Source: Aurantiochytrium sp. KH105 (lineage: Eukaryota > Sar > Bigyra > Thraustochytrida > Thraustochytriidae). From it: a DNA stretch of 64,000 nucleotides. The stretch spans positions 124,001 through 188,000 of the forward strand of contig BGKB01000034.1 of the NCBI GenBank assembly GCA_003116975.1, read 5' to 3'. The notes under the pieces are model-generated. The model ran no database searches. It was not told the DNA's origin and was given only the letters and a program-made list of their open reading frames with translations. This document shows, piece after piece, positions 1-12,779 of the stretch; position 1 is the stretch's first letter; every line of letters starts with the position of its first letter. Both the position numbers and the translations under genes were made by a program.

Positions 1-750
1 TTCGAAGAGACCGATGAGGATAGCAAGATGATCCTCGAAAACCTCGGCGGCACCATCGAGGTCGTGCCCGAGCACACGGACATCTACATCACCCACAACA
101 GCCACGCCAAGGAGCTCGGCCGTGGCGTCGACGTCAACGAAACCTATCAGGTGGCGCAGTTTCACTTCCACTGGGACACCAGCTTCAGCGGCTACGGCAG
201 CGAGCACTACCGCGGCGGCGAGGCCTTCCCCATTGAAATGCACATTGTCAGCTTTAACACAAAGTACGGAGACATTGGCACCGCCGTGGGCAACGACGAC
301 GGTCTGCTCGTCATCGGCATCTTTGGCGAGAAGTCGAAGCGGAAGCTGGCCAACGAAGAGTTTTCCAAGATCAGCGATGCCATTCTCGAGGCTGAAGAGA
401 GCGACGATGGCTTTCTGGCAGACGCTCACGTCGAGCTCGAAGACTTTTCGCTCGAAACCATGATTTCCTCCATCGACCTCGCCAAATACGATAGCTACAA
501 GGGCTCGCTCACGACGCCATCTTGCAACCAGATTGTGAGCTGGGTCGTCATGCACGACACGCTCAAGCTTTCGGCGGAGCAGATTCGCGCTTTTCAGAAG
601 GCACACAAGTCCGAGTCGGAGCTCATTGCACCCAACTATCGCGAGGTCCAGGCACGCAATGGCCGCACGGTGCACCGGTCGCAGATCCTCTGTGACCCCA
701 AGGACAAGGACTGCCGTCTCGGCGAGTTCCTGAGCCTGCAGGGCTTTTGA
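1..750 (+). CDS. Alpha-carbonic anhydrase, copy 1 (5' end outside window)
   Basis: Zinc enzyme interconverting CO2 and bicarbonate, probably extracytoplasmic like its neighbour copy. The frame is open from base 1, so the first ATG at 28 is internal and the N-terminus lies to the left. The zinc-site segment QFHFHW and the third ligand in EMHIV are present, as are GSEHY (gate-keeper Glu) and SLTTPSC (catalytic Thr plus the Cys that is disulphide-bonded in secreted alpha-CAs). The residue at the usual proton-shuttle His position (NNGH in human CA II) is Gly here (NLGGT). It is closely related along its whole visible length to the complete copy at 2947-3927, which makes this a tandem gene pair. 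A few residues differ in the loop after the FGEK motif, where this copy is three residues longer. Family assignment is secure; substrate turnover cannot be judged. Confidence 0.93.
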   Translation, partial: FEETDEDSKMILENLGGTIEVVPEHTDIYITHNSHAKELGRGVDVNETYQVAQFHFHWDTSFSGYGSEHYRGGEAFPIEMHIVSFNTKYGDIGTAVGNDDGLLVIGIFGEKSKRKLANEEFSKISDAILEAEESDDGFLADAHVELEDFSLETMISSIDLAKYDSYKGSLTTPSCNQIVSWVVMHDTLKLSAEQIRAFQKAHKSESELIAPNYREVQARNGRTVHRSQILCDPKDKDCRLGEFLSLQGF

Positions 751-2946
751 GCAAAGATGCGTCGTTCTTTTTATTAGAAAGCTTATAAGTATAGTATGCC
801 ATTGTGAGTTCTCTTTCTGTCTGTCCATGCGCTAAACTCGAAACTTAAAAATCTCGGTCAGAGAAAGAAAAAATTCACAGCAAGCAGTTTAGCGGTCCAT
901 AATAGGCTAGCTCGTCATTCTGCACTCTCCACTAAATAGTTGAGCGTAGGTCTTGCTCTCGATCTCCAGAACTCTCTTTAAAAACGCAAAGTCTGGACGA
1001 CAAGCGAGCTTTGATTTTCCTATGCGTTGACTGTGAATTTTCCCATGTGATGAGTGTGTCGTCGTCTCGTTCGTACCTTTCACCCCGTGCAGTTGCTGAT
1101 TCAGTCATCCCAAACGAATACCTTTTCGCGGTCATCTCGCGCAGGCCACCTTCCACTCCGCCCTCGCTCTTGCTGCGCCAGCTCGCATCCACCACAACCC
1201 CTCAAGCTGTTGGCGGCTGAGCATGGAGCAAAAGCAATCAATGAGTCCACCCCAAAGCCGCAATCGCGCTGGCCTCATGCGAGTGCATAGTAATCCAAAC
1301 ATGACATGCGCAGTTTGTTCGGCCCAATTCATCGCAGTCGCGTCGCCGCTTCGCCACGTCTCTACGCCCTCGCCTCCAAACAAACGTTACCATTCGCACA
1401 ACCTGCGACTGAATCGCTTGCAGCGGCGCCCGCGAGACTGCAATCGTGCGAGGGAAGAACGGCACGGGGACGTCGCGGCGCACCCACCCGCACCCCATCG
1501 ATTCAGAGCCGCAAGGATTCCATCCGCTCATCCATCCGTCGATGCGACTCGGGGGCTTTTCGCGACGTGTGGTGACGGCAATTTTTTTAGCTCGCAAGAA
1601 AAGCTGGACTAGAGTGCCAGCAAGTCTTCGTGGGCGTTTCACTCTTCTTTGCAGGCCCGCGTCATCACCTGCACCTGCCCATCTCAGTCGTCACGATGAT
1701 GAGGATGGTGACGACGAAGACGACGGTAACGATTACGAATGGCTTTGGTCCAGCCGTCACATCTGCAGCTAGCCGCTCGCTCGCTCGCTTTCGAGGCCTG
1801 AAGACCTCGCAGCGCAGGAGCAGCAGCACTGCAGCTCGCAGTCGTCACGTCTGCGACTGCAGCTCCAGCTGCTCGTGCTGCTCCACGATGCCAGCTTCGC
1901 GGGCAAAGCTAGCTTGCTCTGCAGATGAAGCTAACTAGCTCTGCAAGTAAAGCAAGGCCGCGCACCACACGCGCCGGATTCAGCCGCCCCAGCTCGCGGC
2001 GGCAAGCTGGTCGGAGGCGCGTCAGAAGCTGCAGCTTGTCGCCTTTAGCTTTCCCCGCGAGCTGCAGCTGCCTACACCATTCTTCCAAGCCCGTCATTCA
2101 GCTGCGGGTTGCATTTCGTGGTGGCGACGACGACGACGATGATGAAGAAGATGAAGATGAAGATGAAGTTGAAGACGGAGATGAAGACGAGACATGCGTC
2201 AAGACGACTAGGCGCTGCTCGGCCAAAGCTGGCGAAGATGGCGGAGCGCTGGACGGCGGACGGCCCGTAGGTCTCGACACTTGATGTGGCGTCGACAACC
2301 TGCGGCAAAACCAACGAATGGATGAATGGATGAATGAACGAAGGAACGAAGGAACGAACGTACAAACAAACGCGGCAGGTACGAGGGAATCTTCAAGACG
2401 GCCCGACTCGACGACCTCGACCACCCAGTCCGAGCTCTCGCACTTGGACGGACAGGGGCAGGCGCTTGACCGGAAAAAATTCGCTGCAGCTGCTGCTGCA
2501 TGCAGAGGAGGGGGGAGCAACAAGCAGGTGCAGAGCGAGCGAGCATGGGGTGCTTCCTTTTTTTTCTCCGTCGAGCTTGCAGCCGGGCGCAGCTGAATTC
2601 GAGGGAAGTTGGATGCATACCGTCTCGCCAGGCTACGAGATACTCGCACTGTTATTCATTTCTGCGGCGTGGTGGTCTCGTAAGGCCCGGAGAGTGAGGT
2701 ACTTTACTTTGCACACGGCGCGGGACGCAAGAAGGGACGGCCAGCGAGTATACTACATATCAAAGCATTTGGGTGTGCGTTGGATAGATGGACGCGCGCT
2801 GTGCTGCCTGCCGGCAATTTGCAGTTCGCAACTCGCAAACACCAAATCGTAAACCTCAAGTCGCAAACCCCAAACCCAAGGAAGAAGCCAAGCGGTAAGC
2901 ACGCCTGGCGAGGAAGAAATAGTGCAGCAGCAGCGCACGAAGAAAA
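751..2946. other. Intergenic region between the two carbonic anhydrase genes
   Basis: No frame in this 2.2 kb resembles a known protein, and the open frames are low-complexity. It holds an acidic-codon-like GAT/GAA tract (about 2127-2190), a GAATG/GAACG tract (about 2312-2370) and scattered CAG/GCTGCAG words. It must contain the 3' end of copy 1 and the promoter of copy 2. No TATA box could be assigned. Confidence 0.6.
2127..2190. repeat. GAY/GAA purine-rich microsatellite
   Basis: Imperfect run of GAC, GAT and GAA triplets. Read on the plus strand it would give only Asp/Glu, but no surrounding gene was recognised, so it is treated as non-coding simple sequence. Confidence 0.75.
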
Positions 2947-3927
2947 ATGGTCAAGTCTTTTGTTATTGTCCTGGCGGCGGCTGCCATCATCAACGGCGCG
3001 AATGCTTGCGGAGTCGAGCACATTGGCGAGCTTAGAGACTTCACGGAGCGCAAGCTGCGCGGATCCTCGGTCTCTGGCACCTACTGCACGTTTGACGAGC
3101 AGTCTCCCATCAACTTGCCAGCTCTGCCGACACTGCCCAAGCGCCTGACGCCTGAGCAAGCCTTTTCTCCCGTAGAACTGGAATATGCAGAGACGACAGA
3201 GGACAGCAAGATGGTTCTCGAGAACCTCGGTAGCACAATCGAGGTCGTGCCCGAGGATACCGACATCTTCATCACGCACAATGGATTCTCCAAGGAGCTG
3301 GGGCGCGGCAGCGATGCGAACCAGACGTTCAAGGTCGCGCAGTTTCACTTTCACTGGGACTCTAGCTTCACCGGCTACGGCAGCGAGCATTATCGCGGAG
3401 GCGAGGCTTTCCCAATTGAAATGCACATCGTCGCCTTCAACACCAAGTACGAAGATGTTAGTACTGCCGTGGAAAATAGTGATGGTCTCTTGGTTATGGG
3501 TGTCTTTGGCGAGAAGACGAACCACAAGAATGAGGAATTTGGGAAGATTGTTGATGCCATCTCCGAGGCCGAGGAGAGCGACGATGGCTTTCTCTCTGGC
3601 GCTCATGTCGAGCTCGAGGACTTTTCGCTGGAAGAGCTGCTCTCGCCCATTGATCTTGCCAAGTTCGACACCTACAAGGGGTCACTCACCACGCCCTCGT
3701 GCAACCAGGTCGTCACGTGGGTTGTAATGCACGACACCCTCAAGATCAAGGGCAGCCAATTGGAAATTTTTCACGAGGCGCACAAGTCCGAGTCGGAGCT
3801 TATTGCGCCCAACTACCGCGAGTTGCAGGCGCGCAACGGCCGCAAGGTGTACCGGTCGCAGAAGCTCTGCAAGAGCGGCGATATTGACTGCCGCCTCACG
3901 GAGCTCCTCGAGCAGGCTGGCCTTTAA
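2947..3927 (+). CDS. Alpha-carbonic anhydrase, copy 2 (secreted)
   Basis: Complete 326-residue alpha-CA. Residues 1 to about 20 are a hydrophobic signal peptide ending ANA, so the enzyme is probably secreted or periplasm-facing. QSPINLP (52-58) is the family N-terminal motif. The zinc ligands are His134, His136 (QFHFHW) and His160 (EMHIV), the gate-keeper Glu147 sits in GSEHY, and the catalytic Thr248 in SLTTPSC. Cys47 and Cys252 match the disulphide pair typical of secreted animal CAs. Ser96 occupies the position of the proton-shuttle His64 of human CA II, so proton transfer may be slower or use another residue. The ATG context AAAAATGG is favourable and no upstream ATG competes. It is tandem with copy 1 in the same orientation and convergent with ATP synthase beta. 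Fold assignment is near certain; cellular site is inferred. Confidence 0.96.
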   Translation: MVKSFVIVLAAAAIINGANACGVEHIGELRDFTERKLRGSSVSGTYCTFDEQSPINLPALPTLPKRLTPEQAFSPVELEYAETTEDSKMVLENLGSTIEVVPEDTDIFITHNGFSKELGRGSDANQTFKVAQFHFHWDSSFTGYGSEHYRGGEAFPIEMHIVAFNTKYEDVSTAVENSDGLLVMGVFGEKTNHKNEEFGKIVDAISEAEESDDGFLSGAHVELEDFSLEELLSPIDLAKFDTYKGSLTTPSCNQVVTWVVMHDTLKIKGSQLEIFHEAHKSESELIAPNYRELQARNGRKVYRSQKLCKSGDIDCRLTELLEQAGL

Positions 3928-4492
3928 GATTCGATAATTTTCATCATTCACGAGTTTTGGCAAGACTGATACGATTAGTTCTGGCAAGGCTGATTGGAAT
4001 CGAAGATACTCTGAGCGGATCGACCAATTTCTGCGTTAGCATCAGACAGGTCCAGGTCCCGATATAAAAAAATCTTGCATTTGTCCCTGTCCATTGCTTC
4101 TGTTCAAATGGTGAGGGTATGTCTTCTTGCCATATGTGCTTCTTCTTCCTTCCTCCGAGTGACGTACGGCGAAGAAAGCAGAATTGCGGATGTATGATAT
4201 CCTCAGAAGCGCGTGAAACATTCAATTCAACCACCAAGAAATAGACGGCCAGCCATAAGATAGCCCAGTCTTTGAGTGATACGCTGATGCACGAGAAGCG
4301 CATGCCATAAGGAAAGGACGACTTCTTTCTTGAAGAAGCTAGAGACCGTGGCTGAATAATATCCTCATCGAGCAATCAAGCAAGCAAACCGAAAACAAGA
4401 CAAGAGAGAAAAGAGAAGAAAAGTGCTTGTTCGGGGCAAATGGTTATCGAGTTAATGGGTTAGTACGCACGCACGTCCGCCATCGGAAATGC
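3928..4492. other. Convergent 3' intergenic region
   Basis: It lies between the stop codons of carbonic anhydrase copy 2 (+) and ATP synthase beta (-). No gene recognised. A minus-strand open frame here lacks an ATG near its start and shows no family resemblance. Confidence 0.6.
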
Positions 4493-7395
<2,903 letters not shown>

Positions 7396-7452
7396 ATGGA
7401 GAGCAAGGAGGATGTGACCGCGATGGACAGCGGGCCTGCTCCTCCTCCTCCT

Positions 7453-7485
<33 letters not shown>

Positions 7486-8418
7486 TCGTCGTCTTCGTCC
7501 TCGATGCGGTTGTCGCAGGCGCAAGACGAGGAGGAGCATACGGCCGTGGTTGAGCCGCAACACGCCGACGAGGGCGAGACGGCTGTCGTTGAGGAGAAAC
7601 TCGACGCTGCGCAGGATTTGAACGAACTAGACGACAAGAACCTTTCGCCAGCAGAGAACAAGAATGTAGACTATGCTGAGCCACAAGAACATGATCCAAT
7701 TGGCCCTGGAGATGGCATGCGCGAAGACGATGCGCACGAGGCTGCCATCGTTGTGGCTGCGCGACGCAAACGGCTCGAGAAACGAGGCACAAAGCGCGCG
7801 CGCAAGGAAGTCAACACCTGTCCCGTGGAGGGCTGCAACGGCTGGAAGGAGATTGGCGGTTTTTGCACGACCCACGGCGGCGGACGACGCTGCCAGGTTG
7901 AAGGCTGCAAGAAGCGCGATCAAGGTCACGGCAAGTGCATTGCGCACGGTGCGCCGACCAAGCTTTGCGAGCAGTCTGGCTGCAAGAATCGCGCGAATCG
8001 TTTTGGTTTTTGTCAGCGACATGGGGGCTTTAGCATTTGCAACGAGCCTGGCTGCGACGCTCGTGCCTCTGCAGGCGGATATTGTCTCGCGCACGGTGGC
8101 GGTCGTTGCCACATGCGCGAGCCGCGTCGCTGCCAAAAGAAATGCGTGCGCTACCATCAGTACTGCGCCGAGCACCTACAAGAAGGCGGCCCTCACGCGC
8201 CGCCGCGACAGCAGCAGCCGCCGCCACCGTCACTGCCGCCGCCGACGCATGCTCCGTACCCTCAAAGCGGTGATGATATGGGATCTGGGCCCCCCGAGGG
8301 TGCCGCCGCCGGCTTTGCGTCTCCTCCCGCTGTGACTGACAGTGAAGCCGCTGCTGGCCAGACGCAAGATCTCGCGACAAACGGCGACAAAGACGTCATG
8401 CGCGCTATGGTCCCCTGA
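7396..8418 (+). CDS. WRKY19-like repeat zinc-finger protein
   Basis: 340 residues. After an acidic N-terminal third with a pure proline run (about residues 15-30), a Lys/Arg-rich segment (RRKRLEKRGTKRARKE) that could be a nuclear signal leads into at least four tandem Cys/His units of the form C-x4-C...G-x-C-x2-H-G. These begin CPVEGC, CQVEGC, CEQSGC and CNEPGC, and a fifth degenerate unit ends YCAEH. This repeat is annotated as 'WRKY19-like zinc finger' in oomycetes and plants; it is distinct from a true WRKY domain, and no WRKYGQK motif is present. The C-terminus is Pro/Gln/Ala-rich and probably disordered. The ATG lies in GAGCATGG, a good context. Likely a nuclear nucleic-acid-binding or regulatory protein; the target is unknown. 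Confidence 0.85.
7438..7484 (+). repeat. Proline-codon (CCT/CCG) repeat
   Basis: Consecutive CCT then CCG codons inside the zinc-finger gene encode an uninterrupted polyproline run. Likely to vary in length between strains. Confidence 0.9.
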
Positions 8419-9046
8419 ATAGTATGGAGACTACGGCTTCTGCTGCTGCTGCTCCTGCTGCTCTTGCTTATGCATAATACAACGCGGCAGCCGCCGTGCC
8501 GTCTATTGACCTACGTGTAGGCCTGCAACGATAACTATACTATCATCCCTGTATCATCATTTTGTCATTTATCTTCGCACTCCACACCCGTCGCGCCACG
8601 TCCGACTCCGCTGCGACTCACACTCTGCATGCGCGTGAGCATGAACCTCATCATTTTTAACCATCCCATCCGCCACCGCTGCCCCTGCTTTCAGCTCCCC
8701 GCCGGCGGCCGTCCGTCCACCCGTCCTGTCCTGCCCTGCCGTGTCATCTTCCTCCCACTCCGTAAAACTGGTAAAAAGCTCGCTGCACCTGGCCGGGCCT
8801 GCGGGCAGCCTACAAAAGGGCCTGGCTGGCCAGGGCAGCTCCCGGGCTCCTTCGAAGTGCGGGCGAGCGATCGATCGATCAATCGTTGGTCACGGTGACT
8901 CATTCGACCTGGTCGGCCGGTCGATGCATCGATTGTGAAGATCGATCGACGGTCATCATTCTTCGCGCTCAGCTCAGGCTGGAAAGGGTTGGTCGTGTTC
9001 GTTCCCAAAAAACGCAAGCTTCGAGCCAAACCAAACGGTTTGGAGC

Positions 9047-9080
9047 GGAAGGAAGGAAGGAAGGAAGGAAGGGAGGGAGG
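9047..9080. repeat. GGAA microsatellite
   Basis: About six GGAA units followed by GGGA units, forming a purine tract upstream of the gene at 10048. Confidence 0.85.
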
Positions 9081-9268
9081 AAGCTCGGCTTGCGCGGCGG
9101 CCAAAGTATCACGAAAACCGAGGCTCGCGAGCTCGCGGCTCGCTGAGCTGAGCAGCTGGCTCGCTTGCGTTCTCGAGCTCGCTCTCTGATCGGGTCGCCT
9201 CATCGACGATTTCTATCCTTCCCCAACCCGGCTGGCTGCCTGGCCCGACCGACCTCCGCGCCGGCGGC

Positions 9269-9282
9269 ATGAGCGGCACCAT

Positions 9283-9328
<46 letters not shown>
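9269..9328 (+). CDS. Polyglutamine micro-ORF, MSGTM plus 14 Gln
   Basis: Reading from ATG at 9269 gives MSGTM, then 14 identical CAG codons (9284-9325), then TAG. The TAG is one C-to-T change from another CAG, and a CAG follows it directly. The frame after the TAG stays open for 14 codons to a TGA. It lies about 720 bp upstream of the next plus-strand gene, so it could be an upstream ORF in that gene's leader, a decaying polyQ start, or chance repeat expansion. Coding status is unproven; the sequence pattern is certain. Confidence 0.3.
9284..9325 (+). repeat. (CAG)14 trinucleotide repeat
   Basis: Fourteen uninterrupted CAG units, the purest triplet repeat noticed in the window outside the polyproline codons. 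Confidence 0.97.
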
Positions 9329-10047
9329 CAGGTTTCCAGCGGCGGCGTTTCGCGCAGTGCGTGCGCGCGTTGATTCATTCAATCGTTCTCTCGTCCTTGG
9401 CGCGCACGTGCACGCCTTCGAGCGAGCACGTGCACCCGCCCCGTGTCACGAATACCCGCCGCGTGACTCTGGCCGGTGCTGGTCGCGCCCGGCGCGTCGC
9501 TGCACTGCGCTCCGTCGCTGGCAGACGCGCGCGAGCTCGAGGCCGGGGCGCGGGGCGCGTCGCGTCGCGTCGTCGAGCGATGGACGGAGCAGGAGAACGA
9601 GGGAGGGAGGGAGGGAGGGGGGGGCTAGGCCCCGGAATTCCGGGGGGCGTCCCGGAATTCTCGGGGCCGCGCCGCTCCTTCGCGAGGGAAGAGCAAACCA
9701 CGATCAGCCCGGCCTCGCCGACCCGCGCCGCCCGACCGCCCCCGCGCGCGAAAGCGAGAGCGAGCGAGCAAGGGAGCGCGCGCGCGAAGGAGCGGGCGGA
9801 AGAGCGCCGCGCGAGCCGGCGAGCCCGCGGGCGCGGGCGCGAGCGCGAGCCGCGCGCGGCGAGGGGGATTCGAGCTGGAACTGAATTGACGGGACTTTTT
9901 AAGGCGAGTCAATCGCTCGCTCGCTCGCTCGCACGTGCAGGACGCGCAGCGCGTGCACGAGGAGGAGCATAAGGAGGAGGAGCATAAGGGGGAGCAAAAG
10001 GGCGAGACGCGCGCGCAGACGCGGCGAGGCGAGAGGAGGAGGCGAAG

Positions 10048-10758
10048 ATGGACCGGTTGCGGCGCAGTCTGAGCGCGCGCAAGTCCGTGAAGCGGAACGA
10101 GCCCGAGCGGCACGTAAAGCCCAAGAGGGCGACCTCGCTGAGGAAGTCGCTGGTGAGGCGGTCTTCGGTCTCGCGCCAGAACATCTCGCAGCGCGCGTCC
10201 GTGAGCAGGGAGAACTGGAGGCGGATGAGCACACGCGCCACCGGTTTTTTCCAGAACCATGTCAGGAGCGGACGTCGCGCAGAGGAAGACGAGGGAGGCG
10301 CTTCGTCGGCTGCCGATGACGAAGCCGAGTCCAGGCTGCCGCTGGAGCAGCGTGGCTTCCGTCGCAGAACCCTCATGCGCTCGGGTCAAATGACCACGAA
10401 CGAGCGCAGATACTCGGAACACGCCGAGCTCGCCGCCTACGGTGAAGGCGCGGTGGACATTGATGTGCAGTCCGTAGCCTCCTCCACCTCGGTACCGCCC
10501 TCGCGCAAGGTCAGCTCGCACTCGACCTCGTCCTCGAGTGGCGCTTCTACGGAGGCCTCGCGTAGGTCGGTAAACACGCGGAGCCTCTATGTTTCTGACG
10601 AAGCGCGACTTTCCATGCACTCCCGCAACCTAAGTGTGCGGACGGCCAAGGCCGAGCGAAAGCTCGATGGCGAGACAACGTCCTCCACGGTCAACGATCA
10701 CGATGGGCGCAGGGCGTACCTGTCGAAGCGCAATGGCCGCAAGTCGATGTACCTCTAA
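10048..10758 (+). CDS. Unrecognised basic Ser/Arg-rich protein
   Basis: 236 residues from an ATG in GAAGATGG, a good context. I do not recognise a family. The N-terminal half repeats short basic phosphorylation-like motifs (LRRSLSARKS, LRKSL, RRSSVSRQN, QRASVSREN, RRMST). The middle is acidic then Ser-rich (SSTSVPPSRK, STSSSSGAS), and the C-terminus is again basic. No signal peptide or membrane segment is visible. Composition suggests an intrinsically disordered, heavily phosphorylatable protein, for example a basophilic-kinase substrate or cytoskeletal adaptor; this is only inference. Support for coding is the length, the start context and a coherent amino-acid composition through the whole frame. 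The competing minus-strand frame looks like a shadow. Confidence 0.6.
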   Translation: MDRLRRSLSARKSVKRNEPERHVKPKRATSLRKSLVRRSSVSRQNISQRASVSRENWRRMSTRATGFFQNHVRSGRRAEEDEGGASSAADDEAESRLPLEQRGFRRRTLMRSGQMTTNERRYSEHAELAAYGEGAVDIDVQSVASSTSVPPSRKVSSHSTSSSSGASTEASRRSVNTRSLYVSDEARLSMHSRNLSVRTAKAERKLDGETTSSTVNDHDGRRAYLSKRNGRKSMYL

Positions 10759-10838
10759 CGGAGGAAGTCTCGCCCGATCGAACGAGTGAGAAGGGCAACT
10801 TTGCTCCTTCTGCTTTTGCTTCCTGCTTTTTTCTCCCT

Positions 10839-10868
10839 GCTTTTGCTTTTGCTTTTGCTTTTGCTTCT
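10839..10868. repeat. GCTTTT hexanucleotide repeat
   Basis: About five near-perfect GCTTTT units just after the stop codon of the basic Ser/Arg-rich gene. Confidence 0.85.
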
Positions 10869-10910
10869 GCCGCCACCATTTTCGCGCTTGTGCGGCAGAT
10901 TCTGATTTTT

Positions 10911-10951
10911 ATACCATACCATACCATACCATATCATTTCATACCACATCT
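10911..10951. repeat. ATACC pentanucleotide repeat
   Basis: Five ATACC-type units that decay to related words. Confidence 0.85.
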
Positions 10952-11186
10952 CGCAGGGCTTGTTGTCTCAGCTAGCTGGCTGTCTGGCTGGCTTGAGACC
11001 TATACCACTCTTTTTTTCCTTTCTTTCTTTTCAAGTTCCTTCTTTCTTTACTTTACTTTTCTGTTTTTTCTCTCTCCTTTGCTTCTTTTTTTTTGGCCAG
11101 CCAGCAGGCCTTCACATCTGCTTTCCGCACGACCTCAACTTCTTTTCCATGGAATCAATAAATCCATGAACGCATCAATGGATGGA

Positions 11187-11245
11187 CGAATGAGTGAATG
11201 AATGAATGAATGGATGAATGGATGAATGAAAGAATGAATGAATTC
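11187..11245. repeat. GAAT/GGAT tetranucleotide repeat
   Basis: Imperfect run of TGAA and TGGA units. A similar tract occurs at 2312-2370. Confidence 0.85.
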
Positions 11246-12779
11246 GCCCACCTTGCCTACAGGCCCTATCTACACACCTACCTACCGCCGCCTGCGGTTT
11301 CCTCCTATCCACAGCCCAGCCAGCCATTCCTCGCCAGACTCAGCCAGCGAGCCAGCCAGCCAGCCAAAGCGGCCAGGCCTCGTTCGCTTCACGACTCCAT
11401 CTCCCACTTCTCCTCCTTCTGGCCCTCGCTCTTCTATCTGCGCTTCTCCCCCTCGAAGCAGCCAGCCAGCCCGCCAAGCGAGCAAGAAAGAAAGAAACCT
11501 CTCTCGCGCGCTCTACCCCTGGTCGCTGGCCTTCGCTGCTTTTCATTGCGCCTCCTTCACGGGGCCAAAACCCACTTTGCGAGCCTCCTAACCCGAGGCC
11601 TAAATGAAGACCGTCGCAGTCGCTGTCGGCTACGGCCGTTTCCAGCGCGGCGACGTCGCCTTCGGGTTTATCGCCCGGTCCCAGGGCTGAGACCAGCGCC
11701 GGGTCGCACGAGGTCGCTTCTCTTTGATGTTTGTTCGTTCACGCGGAGACTGATTGACCTGAGTGACTCCCGGCCTTCGTTTGACACGCGACACGACAGA
11801 AACTGCACGAGCGAGCGGCTGAGGCTTGCGTTGGTCTACGTTGCAAGATTCATCAGCTTGCAGGACTAGCTTTGCAACGGCCTGAAAGCGGCAGCAGCAT
11901 CTTCGAGTCGTCCTCGATGCAGCTGCAGCTGCAGATAGATTCCGCGCCAAGTTGGGCTTGTTCTTGGTCCCGTTATGGCCAAGGAAGAAAGAAAGCTCGA
12001 TCGAAGCGGAACGGCTTCGCAGCGGCCCTCATCCTCGTCCATTTGCACTGGCGCGCATTTCGAATGAATGAAGGAATGAAGCCAAACGGCCGGCATGCGC
12101 AAAAAAGTGCTCCTTCTCGAGCGTTTTCTCCGCCAGCTTTGTGTGTCTCTCGCGCGAGCATCCTCATCAGCATGGATGGCATAGCGTAAACCTCTGGCAG
12201 GACACAAGAAAACGTGGTTGGCTTAAAAGTCAGCAAAAAATGCACGGAGAGAGGATGGAGAGGATGGACGAAAAGGCCTCGCCTCGAGGTGTCCGTGTTT
12301 TCGTCCCGTGTTTTCGTCCCGTCTCCAGGGTGCGTCCCATATTCATATCGCCCGCCATCTCCAACGGCAACGGGTGGCCGTTCGCGAGCTGCGCCACCGG
12401 TTTCGCGCTGCGGGAGGTCGCGGTCCCCCTCCACGTCCCGCTGTGGCCCGCATCCCGACCACACAGCGAGGGCAGCTCCGCCCCACCGCGCGTAAAACGC
12501 GCTACCGCAGCGCGCGCAGTGAACAGTGGAAAGCCCACACCGCCTCTGGCCGGCGGAGAACCGGTGGCTGCGACTGGGGGCGGAAGATGTGGGAGGCGGC
12601 GGATATTTTTTCTGCCTGGCCGGCGAGAAAAGGAAAAAACCTTTTAGTTCGTCTCCTTGACAGAGCGACAGAGCCTTGACGCGAGGCGAGGCATTGGCGC
12701 GCGGAGGCGGCAGCAAGAGCAGCGGCGGCATCGGCGGCGGCGGCAGCAGCAGCCGGAGCGAGCGGCGCGCGAGAAGAAG

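Larger units (their letters stand above)
8419..10047. other. Intergenic region with simple repeats and a polyQ micro-ORF
   Basis: No recognisable gene in 1.6 kb apart from the short ATG-(CAG)14-TAG frame listed separately. GGAA and GGGA microsatellites occur near 9047-9080 and 9597-9622, and GATC/CGAT words cluster near 8867-8950. It probably supplies the promoter and 5' UTR of the gene at 10048. Confidence 0.55.
10759..12779. other. Intergenic region with several microsatellites
   Basis: 2.0 kb without a recognisable gene. It contains GCTTTT repeats (10839-10868), CATAC repeats (10911-10951), a T-rich stretch (11006-11095) and GAAT/GGAT repeats (11187-11245). The last few hundred bases precede the permease start and should include its promoter. 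Confidence 0.6.

Noticed and set aside
2127-2190. Acidic-protein coding segment (Asp/Glu run)
   Set aside because: No surrounding gene structure; reads as simple sequence.
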